This document shows positions 7,677 to 15,624 of a stretch of 64,000 bases of DNA, piece by piece; the stretch's first letter is position 1, and the number at the start of each line of letters is the position of its first letter. This DNA is from an uncultured Gemmatimonadota bacterium (GTDB taxonomy: Bacteria > Gemmatimonadota > Gemmatimonadetes > Gemmatimonadales > Gemmatimonadaceae): contig CAIRYG010000002.1 of assembly GCA_903882745.1 (NCBI GenBank), forward strand, positions 219,020 through 283,019. The letters are read 5' to 3'. A program made the translations under genes and the position numbers. Under the pieces are notes generated by a model that saw nothing but the letters and a program-made list of their open reading frames with translations, had not been told where the DNA came from and made no database searches.

Positions 7677-7894
7677 TGGCGCAGCTGACGGTGGCGCAGT
7701 ACGACGCGTTGGAGAATGCGATTCGCGACGGCAAGCGGATTGCGGTGTATCGCCGCGGCACGGAGTACATGGTGGTACCCGATCGGCTCGTACTGCGCGG
7801 GCGGCGTGAGGCCATTGAAGCGCGGCATCCGACCACCGGGCAGCCGCTCACGCTGTGGGTTGATGAAGCAGACACGATTGAGGTGTTGAAGTGA
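7676..7894 (+). CDS. Conserved-looking small protein of unknown function
   Basis: A 72-residue soluble protein that begins MAQLTVAQYDALENAIRDGKR and ends in an acidic DEADTIEVLK. Predicted to be one helix followed by beta strands (RIAVYRRGTEYMVVPDRLVL, then PLTLWVD). Its start overlaps the stop of the M20 gene by one base (TAATG) and its stop overlaps the RNase HI homologue's GTG start by four bases (GTGA), so its translation is locked to both. I do not recognise the family. The strand-rich middle could suggest a small nucleic-acid binding fold, but that is a guess. Confidence 0.75.
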   Translation: MAQLTVAQYDALENAIRDGKRIAVYRRGTEYMVVPDRLVLRGRREAIEARHPTTGQPLTLWVDEADTIEVLK

Positions 7895-8511
7895 GCGACG
7901 CGACCTCCCGCGACGTGATTGCGATTTACGCCGACGAATCCTGCCTGGGCAATGGCCGCGAGGGGGACAACCCCGGCGGCGCCGGTGCATTGGTGGAGTA
8001 CCAGACGGCGGCGGGCGTGATGGTGCGTCGGGACATTTGGCTCAGCGAGCCCGGTACGACCAACAATCGGATGGCGCTACGCTCGGTATCGGAGACGCTT
8101 GCAGCAATCGGCGCCCGCGGCGCGCGGTTCCGTGTGGTCTTCACGACGGACTCGCGGTATATCGTCGACGGGATGACGCAGTGGGTCTTTGGGTGGGCGC
8201 GCAACGGGTGGAAGCGGAAGACCGGCGCCATCGAGAATCTCGAACTCTGGCGTGGCGCCATAAGGGCCGTGGATGGACATGCCGTGTCCTGGCGCTGGGT
8301 CAAGGGACACAACGGCCACGCGCAGAATGAGTACGCCAATCACTTGGCGACCACGGCCGCCGCTGAGCAGTCCAACTCCGGTGGATTGGTGGAATCGGAG
8401 TTTGATAGTTGGCTCGCGCTCGCGCGTGCCAAGGGCGCGCGACACGCGAACCCGAGTCCCTTTCCGGACGCCGCGAGCTTCACAGCATCACCCGCTCTTC
8501 CCCGGACCTGA
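7891..8511 (+). CDS. RNase HI homologue with two catalytic carboxylates replaced
   Basis: A 206-residue protein clearly aligned to bacterial RNase HI: IYADESCLGN, TTNNRMALR, FTTDSRYIVDGMTQW, GWKRKTGAIENLELW and WVKGHNGHAQNEY. Of the four catalytic acids, D15 (E. coli D10) and D87 (D70) remain, but the glutamate of the RMEL motif is A62 (E. coli E48) and the last aspartate is N150 (D134). H140 (H124) is kept. About 50 residues follow the catalytic domain and have no recognised motif. E. coli E48 is essential, so cleavage of RNA in RNA-DNA hybrids is doubtful; hybrid binding remains possible. The GTG start overlaps the previous stop, and a zinc-ribbon gene follows 17 bases downstream. Confidence 0.85.
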   Translation: MSDATSRDVIAIYADESCLGNGREGDNPGGAGALVEYQTAAGVMVRRDIWLSEPGTTNNRMALRSVSETLAAIGARGARFRVVFTTDSRYIVDGMTQWVFGWARNGWKRKTGAIENLELWRGAIRAVDGHAVSWRWVKGHNGHAQNEYANHLATTAAAEQSNSGGLVESEFDSWLALARAKGARHANPSPFPDAASFTASPALPRT

Positions 8512-8528
8512 ACCGAGGCGTCACCGCC

Positions 8529-9257
8529 ATGTCCGAACTGGATCGCCTGTTCGCCACCCTTGTGCGGGTCCTTCGCGACTCGCGCCCGGAATATCTCGCG
8601 CAACCGTTTGAGGTTGCCGAACTGATGGGATATGTGCCGTATCGCACGGTGCGGACGGCCATTGGGACCGAGACGAACGATGATTACGCGCACGTGGTGA
8701 TGCGACTGCTCTCTGGCGAAGGGGGCTACATCTTTGCCGACGAGATGCTGCAGGACGACATGCGCAACGAGTTGTCGTCGCCGAATCCGAATCTCGCGGT
8801 GTACCGTTCGTATCTGAACGCGCGTGTGGCGCTGTCGCAGGACCACACGCGCCGTGCGCTGGAACGCATGGAGTCGCTTGACCCAGCGCCCGACCTTGCG
8901 CCTACGACTGCCGTGGAGACCGCACTCGAGACGGCACTCGAGACGGCACTCGAGACGGCACTCGACGCGGCTCCGGTGGTCCCGCATCAGCCGGAAAGTG
9001 AGCTGAGTGCATTAGCCAACGCGCTCGCAGACTTGGCGGCAGCGCCGGTACGTCCGCGCGCTGCAGGGTCCGCAGGGTCCGCAGGGTCCGGAGGGCCCGA
9101 GTGCACGCACTGCGGCCACACCCTGCCCGATGGACGCGCCGCGCACTTCTGCCCCAACTGCGGACAGAACGTGCTCGCGCGCCGCTGTGCCGCGTGCAGC
9201 AGCGAGCTCGAAGCGGGATGGAAGTTCTGCATCACCTGCGGGCGCTCCTCCATCTGA
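8529..9257 (+). CDS. Zinc-ribbon protein of unknown function with tandem-repeat linker
   Basis: A 242-residue protein in three parts. Residues 1-115 form a helical domain beginning MSELDRLFATLVRVLRDSRPEY, which I cannot assign. The middle is an acidic, repetitive linker (four ETAL units, then GSAGSAGSGG) encoded by 12-bp and 9-bp DNA repeats. The C-terminus is a double zinc ribbon with four CxxC pairs: CTHCG, CPNCG, CAACS and CITCG. ATG at 8529 is chosen for the GAGG about 10 bases upstream. Such ribbons usually mediate protein or nucleic-acid contacts. It follows the RNase HI homologue closely and may act with it. Confidence 0.85.
   Translation: MSELDRLFATLVRVLRDSRPEYLAQPFEVAELMGYVPYRTVRTAIGTETNDDYAHVVMRLLSGEGGYIFADEMLQDDMRNELSSPNPNLAVYRSYLNARVALSQDHTRRALERMESLDPAPDLAPTTAVETALETALETALETALDAAPVVPHQPESELSALANALADLAAAPVRPRAAGSAGSAGSGGPECTHCGHTLPDGRAAHFCPNCGQNVLARRCAACSSELEAGWKFCITCGRSSI
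8916..8963 (+). repeat. In-frame 12-bp tandem repeat, 4 copies
   Basis: Unit GAGACGGCACTC, with one base different in the first copy, encoding ETAL four times inside the zinc-ribbon protein's linker. Copy number changes would keep frame and alter only linker length. Confidence 0.95.
9063..9089 (+). repeat. In-frame 9-bp tandem repeat, 3 copies
   Basis: Unit GCAGGGTCC in three perfect copies encoding the Gly-Ser-Ala linker just before the double zinc ribbon. Confidence 0.9.
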
Positions 9258-9295
9258 CGGCGATCCTCTTGGGCATTCGAGGGTTTCAGGTAGAC

Positions 9296-10411
9296 ATGCC
9301 ATACGCGCCGCGTCGACTCCGTTCTGTGCTCGTGACCGCCTTCGCGGCCATCTCCCTGCTCACGCTGGGTGCGCCACACACCGCACGGGCCCAGTCGCCC
9401 CGCACCGACACCCGCACCGACACCCGCACCGCCGCCCGCTGGCCGGTGCGATCCCGCGAGCATGTGGACCTCTGGCTCCACGGCTTCGCCATGATCTCGA
9501 GCGATAGCTCACAGATTCCGATCTTCGCCCCTACCTATCGCACCGCACTCACGGTCGCCAAACGCTCGGCGAACATCTTCAGCGAGCTCGATGCGAACCA
9601 CGAATCGCTCGCGAAGCGCCTGCACGACAACCCGTCGCTGCTCGCCGCACAGTTCCTGCCGCTCTACTTCGGGAGCTGGGCTGAGATGGAGTCGGCCCTC
9701 GATCTGTTCGTCAAATCCGACGGCAATCCGCGCGCTGCAAAAACTGAGGCATCCGCGGAACTGATGGCCTTTCTCGCGAGCACCTTCCGCAGCACGGAAG
9801 ACCGCGATTTCGCCCGACGCTTTCTGGCCGGGCTGCGCAGCGAGCGTGATCTGTTCTTCCACAGCTGGTGGCTCGCCGAAACCAAGAAGCGTGATCAGCT
9901 GTTCGAGGTGGTGGATTCGCTCTGGCAAAACGTCCAGCGCCCCGCCCTTCAGCCCTTCTTGAACCACACCCAGCTCGGCGATGGCGAGTTGATGCTCTCG
10001 CCGTCGCTCGACGCCGAAGGTCGCACGGTGAATGAAGGGAAAAAGATGAATCGTGTGGCCGTTGGCTTTCCGGAATCGCGGGAACATGCCACCGATGTGC
10101 TCTTTGCCTTTGCGCACGAAGCGGTGTCGTCGCTGACCACGGCCTCGGTGGACGACAACACCACGCCGGCGGAAAAGCGCAGTGGTGCCGCCGCCAAACT
10201 CCAGAGCACGGCCAGTGTGCGCGGCGGGGCGATGCTCGTGGGCAAGATCTCACCCGCGCTCGCGACGAAGTACGCGGCGTTCTATCTGCGTGCTGCGGGC
10301 GTCGCGCCGGGCACCGATGTGATGGCGACCTTCGCCAAGACCTTCCCACTCCCTGCCGAGATGTTGGCGTCGATCGAGCGGCAGATTGCGATTGCCTTTG
10401 GTGGGATCTAA
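9296..10411 (+). CDS. Exported protein of unknown function
   Basis: A 371-residue protein with a clear Sec signal peptide (MPYAPRRLRSVLVTAFAAIS then LLTLGAPHTARAQS, cleavage after ARA near 33). ATG at 9296 has AGG 6-8 bases upstream. The mature part begins with a TDTR repeat coded by a 12-bp DNA repeat and then SREHVDLWLHGFAMI. It is rich in helices; AFAHEAVSSL near residue 280 has an HE pair but no full HExxH, so I do not call it a protease. I recognise no family. It stands between the zinc-ribbon gene and the squalene/phytoene synthase homologue. Confidence 0.8.
   Translation: MPYAPRRLRSVLVTAFAAISLLTLGAPHTARAQSPRTDTRTDTRTAARWPVRSREHVDLWLHGFAMISSDSSQIPIFAPTYRTALTVAKRSANIFSELDANHESLAKRLHDNPSLLAAQFLPLYFGSWAEMESALDLFVKSDGNPRAAKTEASAELMAFLASTFRSTEDRDFARRFLAGLRSERDLFFHSWWLAETKKRDQLFEVVDSLWQNVQRPALQPFLNHTQLGDGELMLSPSLDAEGRTVNEGKKMNRVAVGFPESREHATDVLFAFAHEAVSSLTTASVDDNTTPAEKRSGAAAKLQSTASVRGGAMLVGKISPALATKYAAFYLRAAGVAPGTDVMATFAKTFPLPAEMLASIERQIAIAFGGI
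9401..9436 (+). repeat. In-frame 12-bp tandem repeat, about 3 copies
   Basis: Unit CGCACCGACACC in two perfect copies plus a third with two changes, encoding Thr-Asp-Thr-Arg just after the signal peptide of the exported protein. Confidence 0.85.
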
Positions 10412-10480
10412 CCGCGTGTCGTCACCTCACGGGCCTTCCCGCGACTATCCCAACGCCGGTCAATCACGTAGCGTTCGTGC

Positions 10481-11557
10481 ATGACGATGCCGTCAGCTCC
10501 TAGCCCCCTCGACACGCCCGCGCGGCTCCGCTACGCGGAGAAGTTCGGGCGCGTGGTGCTCCCTGAGGTGTCGCGCACCTTCGCGATCTCGATCCGCTTT
10601 CTTCCGGGCACCCTGGGGCGTGCCGTACTCACGGCGTATCTGCTCTGCCGCATTGCCGACACGATCGAAGATGACGGCCACGCCTCCCCTGATCGGAAGC
10701 GCGAACTCCTCGACCAGTTCTTGATCTGCCTGCGCGACGCCAGCGTCGCCGACGGATTTCCAGTCGCGGCGGCCGACATTCAGGGCGATCCGGCGCATGT
10801 CGATCTGTTGCGTCACACCGACCTCGTGTGCGTGTTGCTCCGCTCGCTCCCCGAACGCACACGCGACCGCGTGATGCACTGGGTGGGCGTGATGGTGCAT
10901 GGGATGCGAAAGTTCGTGGGGCTCTATCCGAACGGGATTCGCATTCAGACCGTCGCCGAGTATCGCGAGTATTGCTATTACGTGGCCGGCACGGTGGGAT
11001 GCATGCTCACCGAACTCTGGCAGCTCCATGGCCCAGGCATCGGGAAGCCGGAGTTCACCAAGCTCTGGGACAAGTGTCAGCAGTTTGGCCAGGCGCTGCA
11101 GACGGTCAACATCCTGAAAGACATTGCCTGGGACGCGCGCCACGAGAACTCCATCTACATCCCGGAGCACTCGCTCGTAGCACAGGGCAGTGGGCACGCC
11201 ACCCTGCTCTCCCCCGAGCATCTCGATCGCAACCACGCCGCGGTGGTGGATTTCATTGAGATGGCGTGGAAGGACCTCGACGATGCGCTCGAGTACATCC
11301 TGATGATTCCGCGCCGCGCGATCGCTATCCGCGCCTTCTGTGTGCTTCCCCTGCTCTTCGCCTACGCCACCCTGCGCGATCTCACACGCACGCAAGCGAT
11401 GCTGATCGAGGGGGGCACCGTAAAAATCACGCGGGCCGAAGTGAAATCCTTGATGGTCGCGGGACTCATGGCGCTGGTCAGCAACGTCGCCCTCCGCGCG
11501 CTCGTGGAACGGGTGAAGGATCGACGGTTCGCGCCGTTCGCGGCGGCATCAGCCTGA
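10481..11557 (+). CDS. Squalene/phytoene synthase family protein
   Basis: A 358-residue head-to-head prenyl transferase that would condense two prenyl diphosphates (farnesyl to squalene, or geranylgeranyl to phytoene). The first aspartate-rich motif is DTIEDD (60-65), the second is NILKDIAWD (D214, D218), and YCYYVAGTVG (about 165-173) is the usual conserved segment. SRTFAISIRFLP near 31 resembles squalene synthases more than phytoene synthases. The C-terminal helix (GLMALVSNVALRALV) could touch the membrane. No carotenoid or hopanoid gene is adjacent, so the product is uncertain. It is followed by a GlcD-type oxidase gene seven bases or so after its stop. Confidence 0.88.
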   Translation: MTMPSAPSPLDTPARLRYAEKFGRVVLPEVSRTFAISIRFLPGTLGRAVLTAYLLCRIADTIEDDGHASPDRKRELLDQFLICLRDASVADGFPVAAADIQGDPAHVDLLRHTDLVCVLLRSLPERTRDRVMHWVGVMVHGMRKFVGLYPNGIRIQTVAEYREYCYYVAGTVGCMLTELWQLHGPGIGKPEFTKLWDKCQQFGQALQTVNILKDIAWDARHENSIYIPEHSLVAQGSGHATLLSPEHLDRNHAAVVDFIEMAWKDLDDALEYILMIPRRAIAIRAFCVLPLLFAYATLRDLTRTQAMLIEGGTVKITRAEVKSLMVAGLMALVSNVALRALVERVKDRRFAPFAAASA

Positions 11558-11567
11558 CGCGTCGGTG

Positions 11568-13199
11568 ATGTCCTCGCCGATGGGCCCGCTGACCGCGCCA
11601 GCTGGATTCCGCGGCGCGTTCCGCACCGATGCTGCCGCCTGCGGCGTGTACAGTGAATCCGCGGGAATCGGGCGCATCATACCGTGCGCGGTGGCCGTGC
11701 CGATCGACACCGACGACGTGGTCACCCTCGTGCGGTGGGCATACGCCAACGGCATTCCACTGATCCCGCGCGGCTCCGGCAGCTCTATGGGCAATGGCGC
11801 CGTGGGCGAATGGGTCATTGTTGATCTCGGTCAGCTGCGTACGTATGCGCCGGCCAACGCATCCACCGCACGCATGATCTGCGGCACAGGCATCGAACGT
11901 GATCGGGCGGAGCAGATCGCCAATCAGGCCGCGCTCTCCTTTCCGGTGGACCCCTCAAGCGGGGCCTTTGCAACACTCGGCGGCATGGTCGCCTGCAATT
12001 CGGCGGGAGCACGATCCGTGCGCTTTGGCGCCACGCGTGAGTGGGTCACGGGACTCGAGTGCATTTTTGCCGATGGCACGCGCGCGTGGATTCGGCGCGG
12101 TGCCGCGCTTCCGACCGAACTCCCGACGGTGGAACGGTTCCTTCGTGATGTGGCGCCGCGTGTGTTAGCGTCGACCGATCCGCTGGCGCATGTCGGCGTG
12201 CGCAAAGAGTCGAGCGGCTACGCCCTGGCCGCCTGGCGCGACAGCCGCGACCTCGTGGATCTGTTGGTGGGGAGCGAGGGCACACTCGCGCTCTTTGTGA
12301 ACGTCGAGTTGCGGCTGATCCCAATGCGCAGCGCTACGGCGAGTCTCTTTGTCACCTTCGACACGCTCGAAGCTGCCGTCGAAGCTGCCGGCGAGGCCAC
12401 CCGACTCGGCGCGACGGCGGTGGAGTTGCTCGACAAGACCTTTCTCGACATTGCCCGATCGGCAACGCCGATCACCATTCCTGAGAGCGCGGAAGGAGCG
12501 TTGCTGATCGAGGCTGAAGGAGATTCGGAGCGCGGAGCTGCCGACCACATGCGCCAGATGGCGGAGGCATGTCGAGCGGCTGGAGCGGCGAGTGTGCTGG
12601 AAGCGCCGGACGATCCCATGGCGAGTCAGATTTGGGCCATTCGTCACGCGGCGAGCCCGACGCTGAGTCGGTTGCATCCGTATCTGTCGTCGATGCAGGT
12701 CGTCGAGGACGGCGCGGTGCCACCGGCCAAATTTCCTGCGTATGTGCGCGGGGTTCGGGCGGCATTCGCGGCGCAGCGTATGCAGTGCGTGATCTTCGGA
12801 CATGCGGGCGATGCCCACGCGCATGTGAATGCGCTGGTCGACGTACGCGAGGCGGATTGGCGCGGCCGACTCGCGGCGGTGCTCGCCAATGTGACGGCGC
12901 TCATTGCGCGACTCGGCGGCACGCTGAGCGCCGAGCATGGCGATGGGCGGCTCCGCACCCCGTTGCTGGCGCAGGTGTGGAACGCCGAGTCGGTGGCGCT
13001 CTTTGCGGCCACGAAGGTGGCCTTTGACCCGACGGGGATCCTGAACCCCGGGGTCAAGGTGCCGCTGGCTGGGCAAGAGCCATTTCCGGCGATCAAGTAC
13101 GATCCCGAGGCGGCGGCGATCGCCCCTGAGGCGCGGGTGGCGTTGGACGCTGTGAACCGTTCTCAGGGGTGGGCGCAGCATCGACTGGGGCTGCTGTAG
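11568..13199 (+). CDS. FAD-binding oxidase/dehydrogenase, GlcD/D-lactate dehydrogenase type
   Basis: A 543-residue flavoprotein. The N-terminal PCMH-type FAD domain shows IPRGSGSSMGNGAV (near 67) and GGMVACNSAGARSVRFGATR (near 140). The C-terminal FAD-oxidase cap has the family motifs FGHAGDAHAHVN and SAEHGDGRLRTPLL, with FDPTGILNPG near the end. There is no C-terminal 4Fe-4S ferredoxin domain, so this is the GlcD-like module alone, oxidising a 2-hydroxy acid such as glycolate or D-lactate and passing electrons to quinone or cytochrome. Start is ATG 11568; GTG 11565 directly precedes it. No GlcE or GlcF partner lies next to it. Confidence 0.88.
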   Translation: MSSPMGPLTAPAGFRGAFRTDAAACGVYSESAGIGRIIPCAVAVPIDTDDVVTLVRWAYANGIPLIPRGSGSSMGNGAVGEWVIVDLGQLRTYAPANASTARMICGTGIERDRAEQIANQAALSFPVDPSSGAFATLGGMVACNSAGARSVRFGATREWVTGLECIFADGTRAWIRRGAALPTELPTVERFLRDVAPRVLASTDPLAHVGVRKESSGYALAAWRDSRDLVDLLVGSEGTLALFVNVELRLIPMRSATASLFVTFDTLEAAVEAAGEATRLGATAVELLDKTFLDIARSATPITIPESAEGALLIEAEGDSERGAADHMRQMAEACRAAGAASVLEAPDDPMASQIWAIRHAASPTLSRLHPYLSSMQVVEDGAVPPAKFPAYVRGVRAAFAAQRMQCVIFGHAGDAHAHVNALVDVREADWRGRLAAVLANVTALIARLGGTLSAEHGDGRLRTPLLAQVWNAESVALFAATKVAFDPTGILNPGVKVPLAGQEPFPAIKYDPEAAAIAPEARVALDAVNRSQGWAQHRLGLL

Positions 13200-13287
13200 G
13201 GCTGGGGGATTGGAGGCGGGGTGGAGCCCTGGCGCCCGTCTGGAGCGTCGGGGCGTTATTTTTCTGGGGAACTCAACCCCCGTACCG

Positions 13288-14043
13288 ATGCCGCATTTCT
13301 ATACCGAACCCACGATCACTGTTCTCGCTCGGCCGCAGTTCATTGAGCCGGCGCATCTTCCTGTGAACTGGATGGGCGAGAGCACCGATGGTGAGCGGCT
13401 CGCGGAGTTCGCGGGGCGTCTCTGCTACATGAGCCAGAAGAACCCGGCCAATCGGACGACGCGCGAGTATCTGGAGAACATCAAGAAGCAGGGACACGGG
13501 AGCGTGCTCGAGCATGCGACCTACTCGCTCCTGTTCGAGGGGGTGAGCCGCTCGTTGACGCACGAGTTGGTGCGGCATCGTGCGGGTTTTGCGTATTCGC
13601 AGCTGTCGCAGCGCTACGTGGACGAGAGCGAGGCGGCGTTTGTGGTACCGCCGTCGATCATTGGCGATGAGAGCCTTCTGAAGGCTTGGCAGACGCAGAT
13701 CGAGTCGGCGCAGACGTCGTATGTGGCGTTGGTCGCCGAGTTGATGGAGCGGTATAAGTGGGTGGAGGACAAGGTCCACCGTCGGAAGATGGCGCGCGAG
13801 GCCGCGCGCGGCGTGCTGCCGAACTCGACGGAGACGAAGATCGTGGTCACCGCCAATGTGCGCGGCTGGCGCACGATGCTGGAGCTGCGTTCGAGCGAGG
13901 GGGCGGAGTTTGAGATCCGGCGGATGGCGGTGATGACGCTGCGGATCATGCAGAAGGAAGCGCCGGGGATGTTCTCGGATTTCGAGACGTACATCGCGCC
14001 CGATCGGGCGGAGGCGGCGCGGATCGCTTATCACAAGATCTGA
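13288..14043 (+). CDS. thyX: Flavin-dependent thymidylate synthase
   Basis: A 251-residue ThyX, which makes dTMP from dUMP using methylenetetrahydrofolate, NADPH and FAD. The signature RHR...S..SQRY is at residues 96-110 (RHRAGFAYSQLSQRY), and HGSVLEHATYSLLFEGVSR precedes it (about 70-88). ATG at 13288 is chosen because it lines up with the family N-terminus and has GGGGA about 15 bases upstream; the frame is open further 5'. A terminator follows. No thyA or folA is nearby. Presence of ThyX suggests thymidylate synthesis without dihydrofolate production. Confidence 0.95.
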   Translation: MPHFYTEPTITVLARPQFIEPAHLPVNWMGESTDGERLAEFAGRLCYMSQKNPANRTTREYLENIKKQGHGSVLEHATYSLLFEGVSRSLTHELVRHRAGFAYSQLSQRYVDESEAAFVVPPSIIGDESLLKAWQTQIESAQTSYVALVAELMERYKWVEDKVHRRKMAREAARGVLPNSTETKIVVTANVRGWRTMLELRSSEGAEFEIRRMAVMTLRIMQKEAPGMFSDFETYIAPDRAEAARIAYHKI

Positions 14044-14060
14044 GGGCTTTCGAAACGAGC

Positions 14061-14104
14061 AGCGCGCGCCGCGACGGGGAGCGTCGGGGCGCGCGCTCTT
14101 TTTG
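14061..14104 (+). terminator. Rho-independent terminator after thyX
   Basis: Outer stem AGCGCGCGC/GCGCGCGCT (14061-14069 and 14089-14097) with inner CGACG/CGTCG pairing, followed directly by CTTTTTTG. A textbook intrinsic terminator. Confidence 0.9.
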
Positions 14105-14137
14105 TTCGATATTCGATGACTAAACCACTATTTGAGT

Positions 14138-14163
14138 TGATGTTTCATCATAAGCGGCTTATG
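14138..14163 (+). promoter_or_regulatory. Two adjoining palindromes, operator-like
   Basis: TGATG-TTT-CATCA (14138-14150) and CATAAG-CGG-CTTATG (14149-14163) are both perfect and end 8 bases before the ATG at 14171. They lie in an AT-rich island. Their position fits autorepression of the toxin-antitoxin-like pair downstream. Confidence 0.45.
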
Positions 14164-14170
14164 TTCAGTC

Positions 14171-14683
14171 ATGCGCCCAATCAATCGTTATCTCGCGACG
14201 ATCGGTGCTCGCGGAGGCCGGAAGAGCCGCCGCACCCTCAGCCCTGAGGCGGCAGCGGCGATGGTTCGGGTCCGCGAAGCTGGGCGCGCGTATCGGCGTT
14301 TCCACGACCAGTGTTTCGCAGCGTGGCCGAGCGACCGTAGGATCACCGCGGCAGATATCGAGTGGGTGGCGGAGCGATTGCTCGCGTTCGGTGATGATGC
14401 GGCACGTACAAAAGCTGTGAAGCTCATGCCGTTGGCGCTCGTCGCGGAGCCGCGTTCGGGGCGGCGGCCGGTGCGGTATGACATCACGGCGCGGATCCTG
14501 CCGCGCCGAAGTGCGGAGGCCGCAAGCACGTACGTGGTGGCGACGCGCGAGCGTCGGATCGCGATGGTCGAGGAACTGAGCGCGGAGCTCTGGGCGCTCG
14601 CGAAGCTGCCTCTGCCGAGCTATTCCAGGGCCGAGATGCCGGTGCACATCATACCGCGAGCCCGCCGCTCGCCGTCGCCATGA
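14171..14683 (+). CDS. Putative antitoxin-like partner of a nucleotidyltransferase
   Basis: A 170-residue basic protein. It starts MRPINRYLATIGARGGRKSRR, then a helical stretch REAGRAYRRFHDQCFAAWPSD that I have the impression of seeing in proteins coded beside MNT-type nucleotidyltransferases, followed by ITAADIEWVAERLLAFGDD. The C-terminal half has no recognised motif. Its stop overlaps the nucleotidyltransferase start as ATGA, and palindromes precede it. These features are those of a toxin-antitoxin operon, with this as the DNA-binding or neutralising partner, but the family is not certain and which product is toxic cannot be read from sequence. Confidence 0.6.
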   Translation: MRPINRYLATIGARGGRKSRRTLSPEAAAAMVRVREAGRAYRRFHDQCFAAWPSDRRITAADIEWVAERLLAFGDDAARTKAVKLMPLALVAEPRSGRRPVRYDITARILPRRSAEAASTYVVATRERRIAMVEELSAELWALAKLPLPSYSRAEMPVHIIPRARRSPSP

Positions 14684-15138
14684 ATCGAGATTTTCGCGAT
14701 CTGATCGTCGAGCTGCAGTCAGCGGACGCGCGATTCCTCGTCGTGGGAGCGTACGCCCTCGGCGCGCACGGTATCCCGCGTGCTACCGCGGATTTCGACA
14801 TCTGGATTGACGCGTCCGCGGAGAACGCAACGCGCGTGATGCGCGCGCTCGCCGAATTCGGTGTGGCGCTCGACGCGCTCGGAATCCGAGCTTCGGACCT
14901 TGTAGACCCCGACAAGCTGGTGCACTTCGGCGTGCCGCCCTATCGGATCGACATCATGAGCGCGATCGACGGCGTTGAGTTCGCCGACGCGTGGCAACGC
15001 AGGATTATGGAGCGATTCCAGGGGATCCAGGCGCCGTTCATCGGGCGGCAGGACCTGATGGCGAACAAGCGCGCGGTCGGTCGACGGAAGGACCTAGAGG
15101 ATCTCGAGAACTTACAGGCGCTCGCCGAGCCGGAATGA
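14680..15138 (+). CDS. Nucleotidyltransferase-fold protein (MNT/AbiEii-like)
   Basis: A 152-residue protein of the minimal nucleotidyltransferase superfamily. The family core is FLVVGAYALGAHGIPRATADFDIWID (residues about 19-44): the G-A-Y loop and the D-x-D metal pair D40/D42 are visible, and YRIDIMSAIDG near 88 supplies the third carboxylate region. Members near an upstream partner act as toxins that nucleotidylate tRNA or proteins, or as antitoxins for HEPN toxins. Translation is coupled to the upstream gene. No phage or integrase gene is nearby, but AT-rich flanking DNA is compatible with acquisition. Confidence 0.75.
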   Translation: MNRDFRDLIVELQSADARFLVVGAYALGAHGIPRATADFDIWIDASAENATRVMRALAEFGVALDALGIRASDLVDPDKLVHFGVPPYRIDIMSAIDGVEFADAWQRRIMERFQGIQAPFIGRQDLMANKRAVGRRKDLEDLENLQALAEPE

Positions 15139-15222
15139 CCGTCGCTACAGTCGGTCGCGCGCTCGTTCGATAGGAATGACCGAGTCCGTAAGGAAGCCGC
15201 GCATCTTCCGTGCGGAGCGACG

Positions 15223-15450
15223 TTAGCCCTCGTCGGAGTCCGTCCAGTCCGCCCCGTCACTTTCCCGGAAGACCGCGAGTTGCTCTTCGCGAGCGGGCGC
15301 GTCGATCAAGACCGACCGGAACCCCGCCGAATCGCCACCGGGCGACAACATCAAAGCATGCGGCGAGATCGCAGCACCGGCACCCAGATACGTCTCGAGG
15401 AGCGCATTGGCTTCCGAGGCAAGCAGGTCGAGGGCGTGGAGCGGGTTCAT
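15223..15450 (-). CDS. Small acidic protein of unknown function
   Basis: A 75-residue frame starting MNPLHALDLLASEANALLETY and ending in an acidic SDGADWTDSDEG. Amino-acid composition and use of GC-rich third positions look like a real protein, whereas the opposite-strand frame here is arginine-rich in the manner of antisense frames. No domain is recognised. A weak GGAAA lies about 10 bases before the ATG. It stands alone between the nucleotidyltransferase gene and the DUF1800 gene. Confidence 0.5.
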   Translation of the reverse strand: MNPLHALDLLASEANALLETYLGAGAAISPHALMLSPGGDSAGFRSVLIDAPAREEQLAVFRESDGADWTDSDEG

Positions 15451-15624
15451 GAGCGCTGTTTCCGGTGTCTGGACGAGAGGGACCGACTGGCTTTCCCTAG
15501 TGGCTATACCTTGCCTACTGAGTATCGGTCACAACGCCTTATTGATTAATTGAAACTTTCATCGATTCTTAACAAGTCAGCGGACGACGACGTCTGCCCT
15601 ACGGTCGCATTACGGGAGTGTCAC

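Noticed and set aside
15280..15549. Plus-strand frame opposite the small acidic protein
   Set aside because: Composition is Arg-rich and lacks a ribosome site, typical of an antisense frame.
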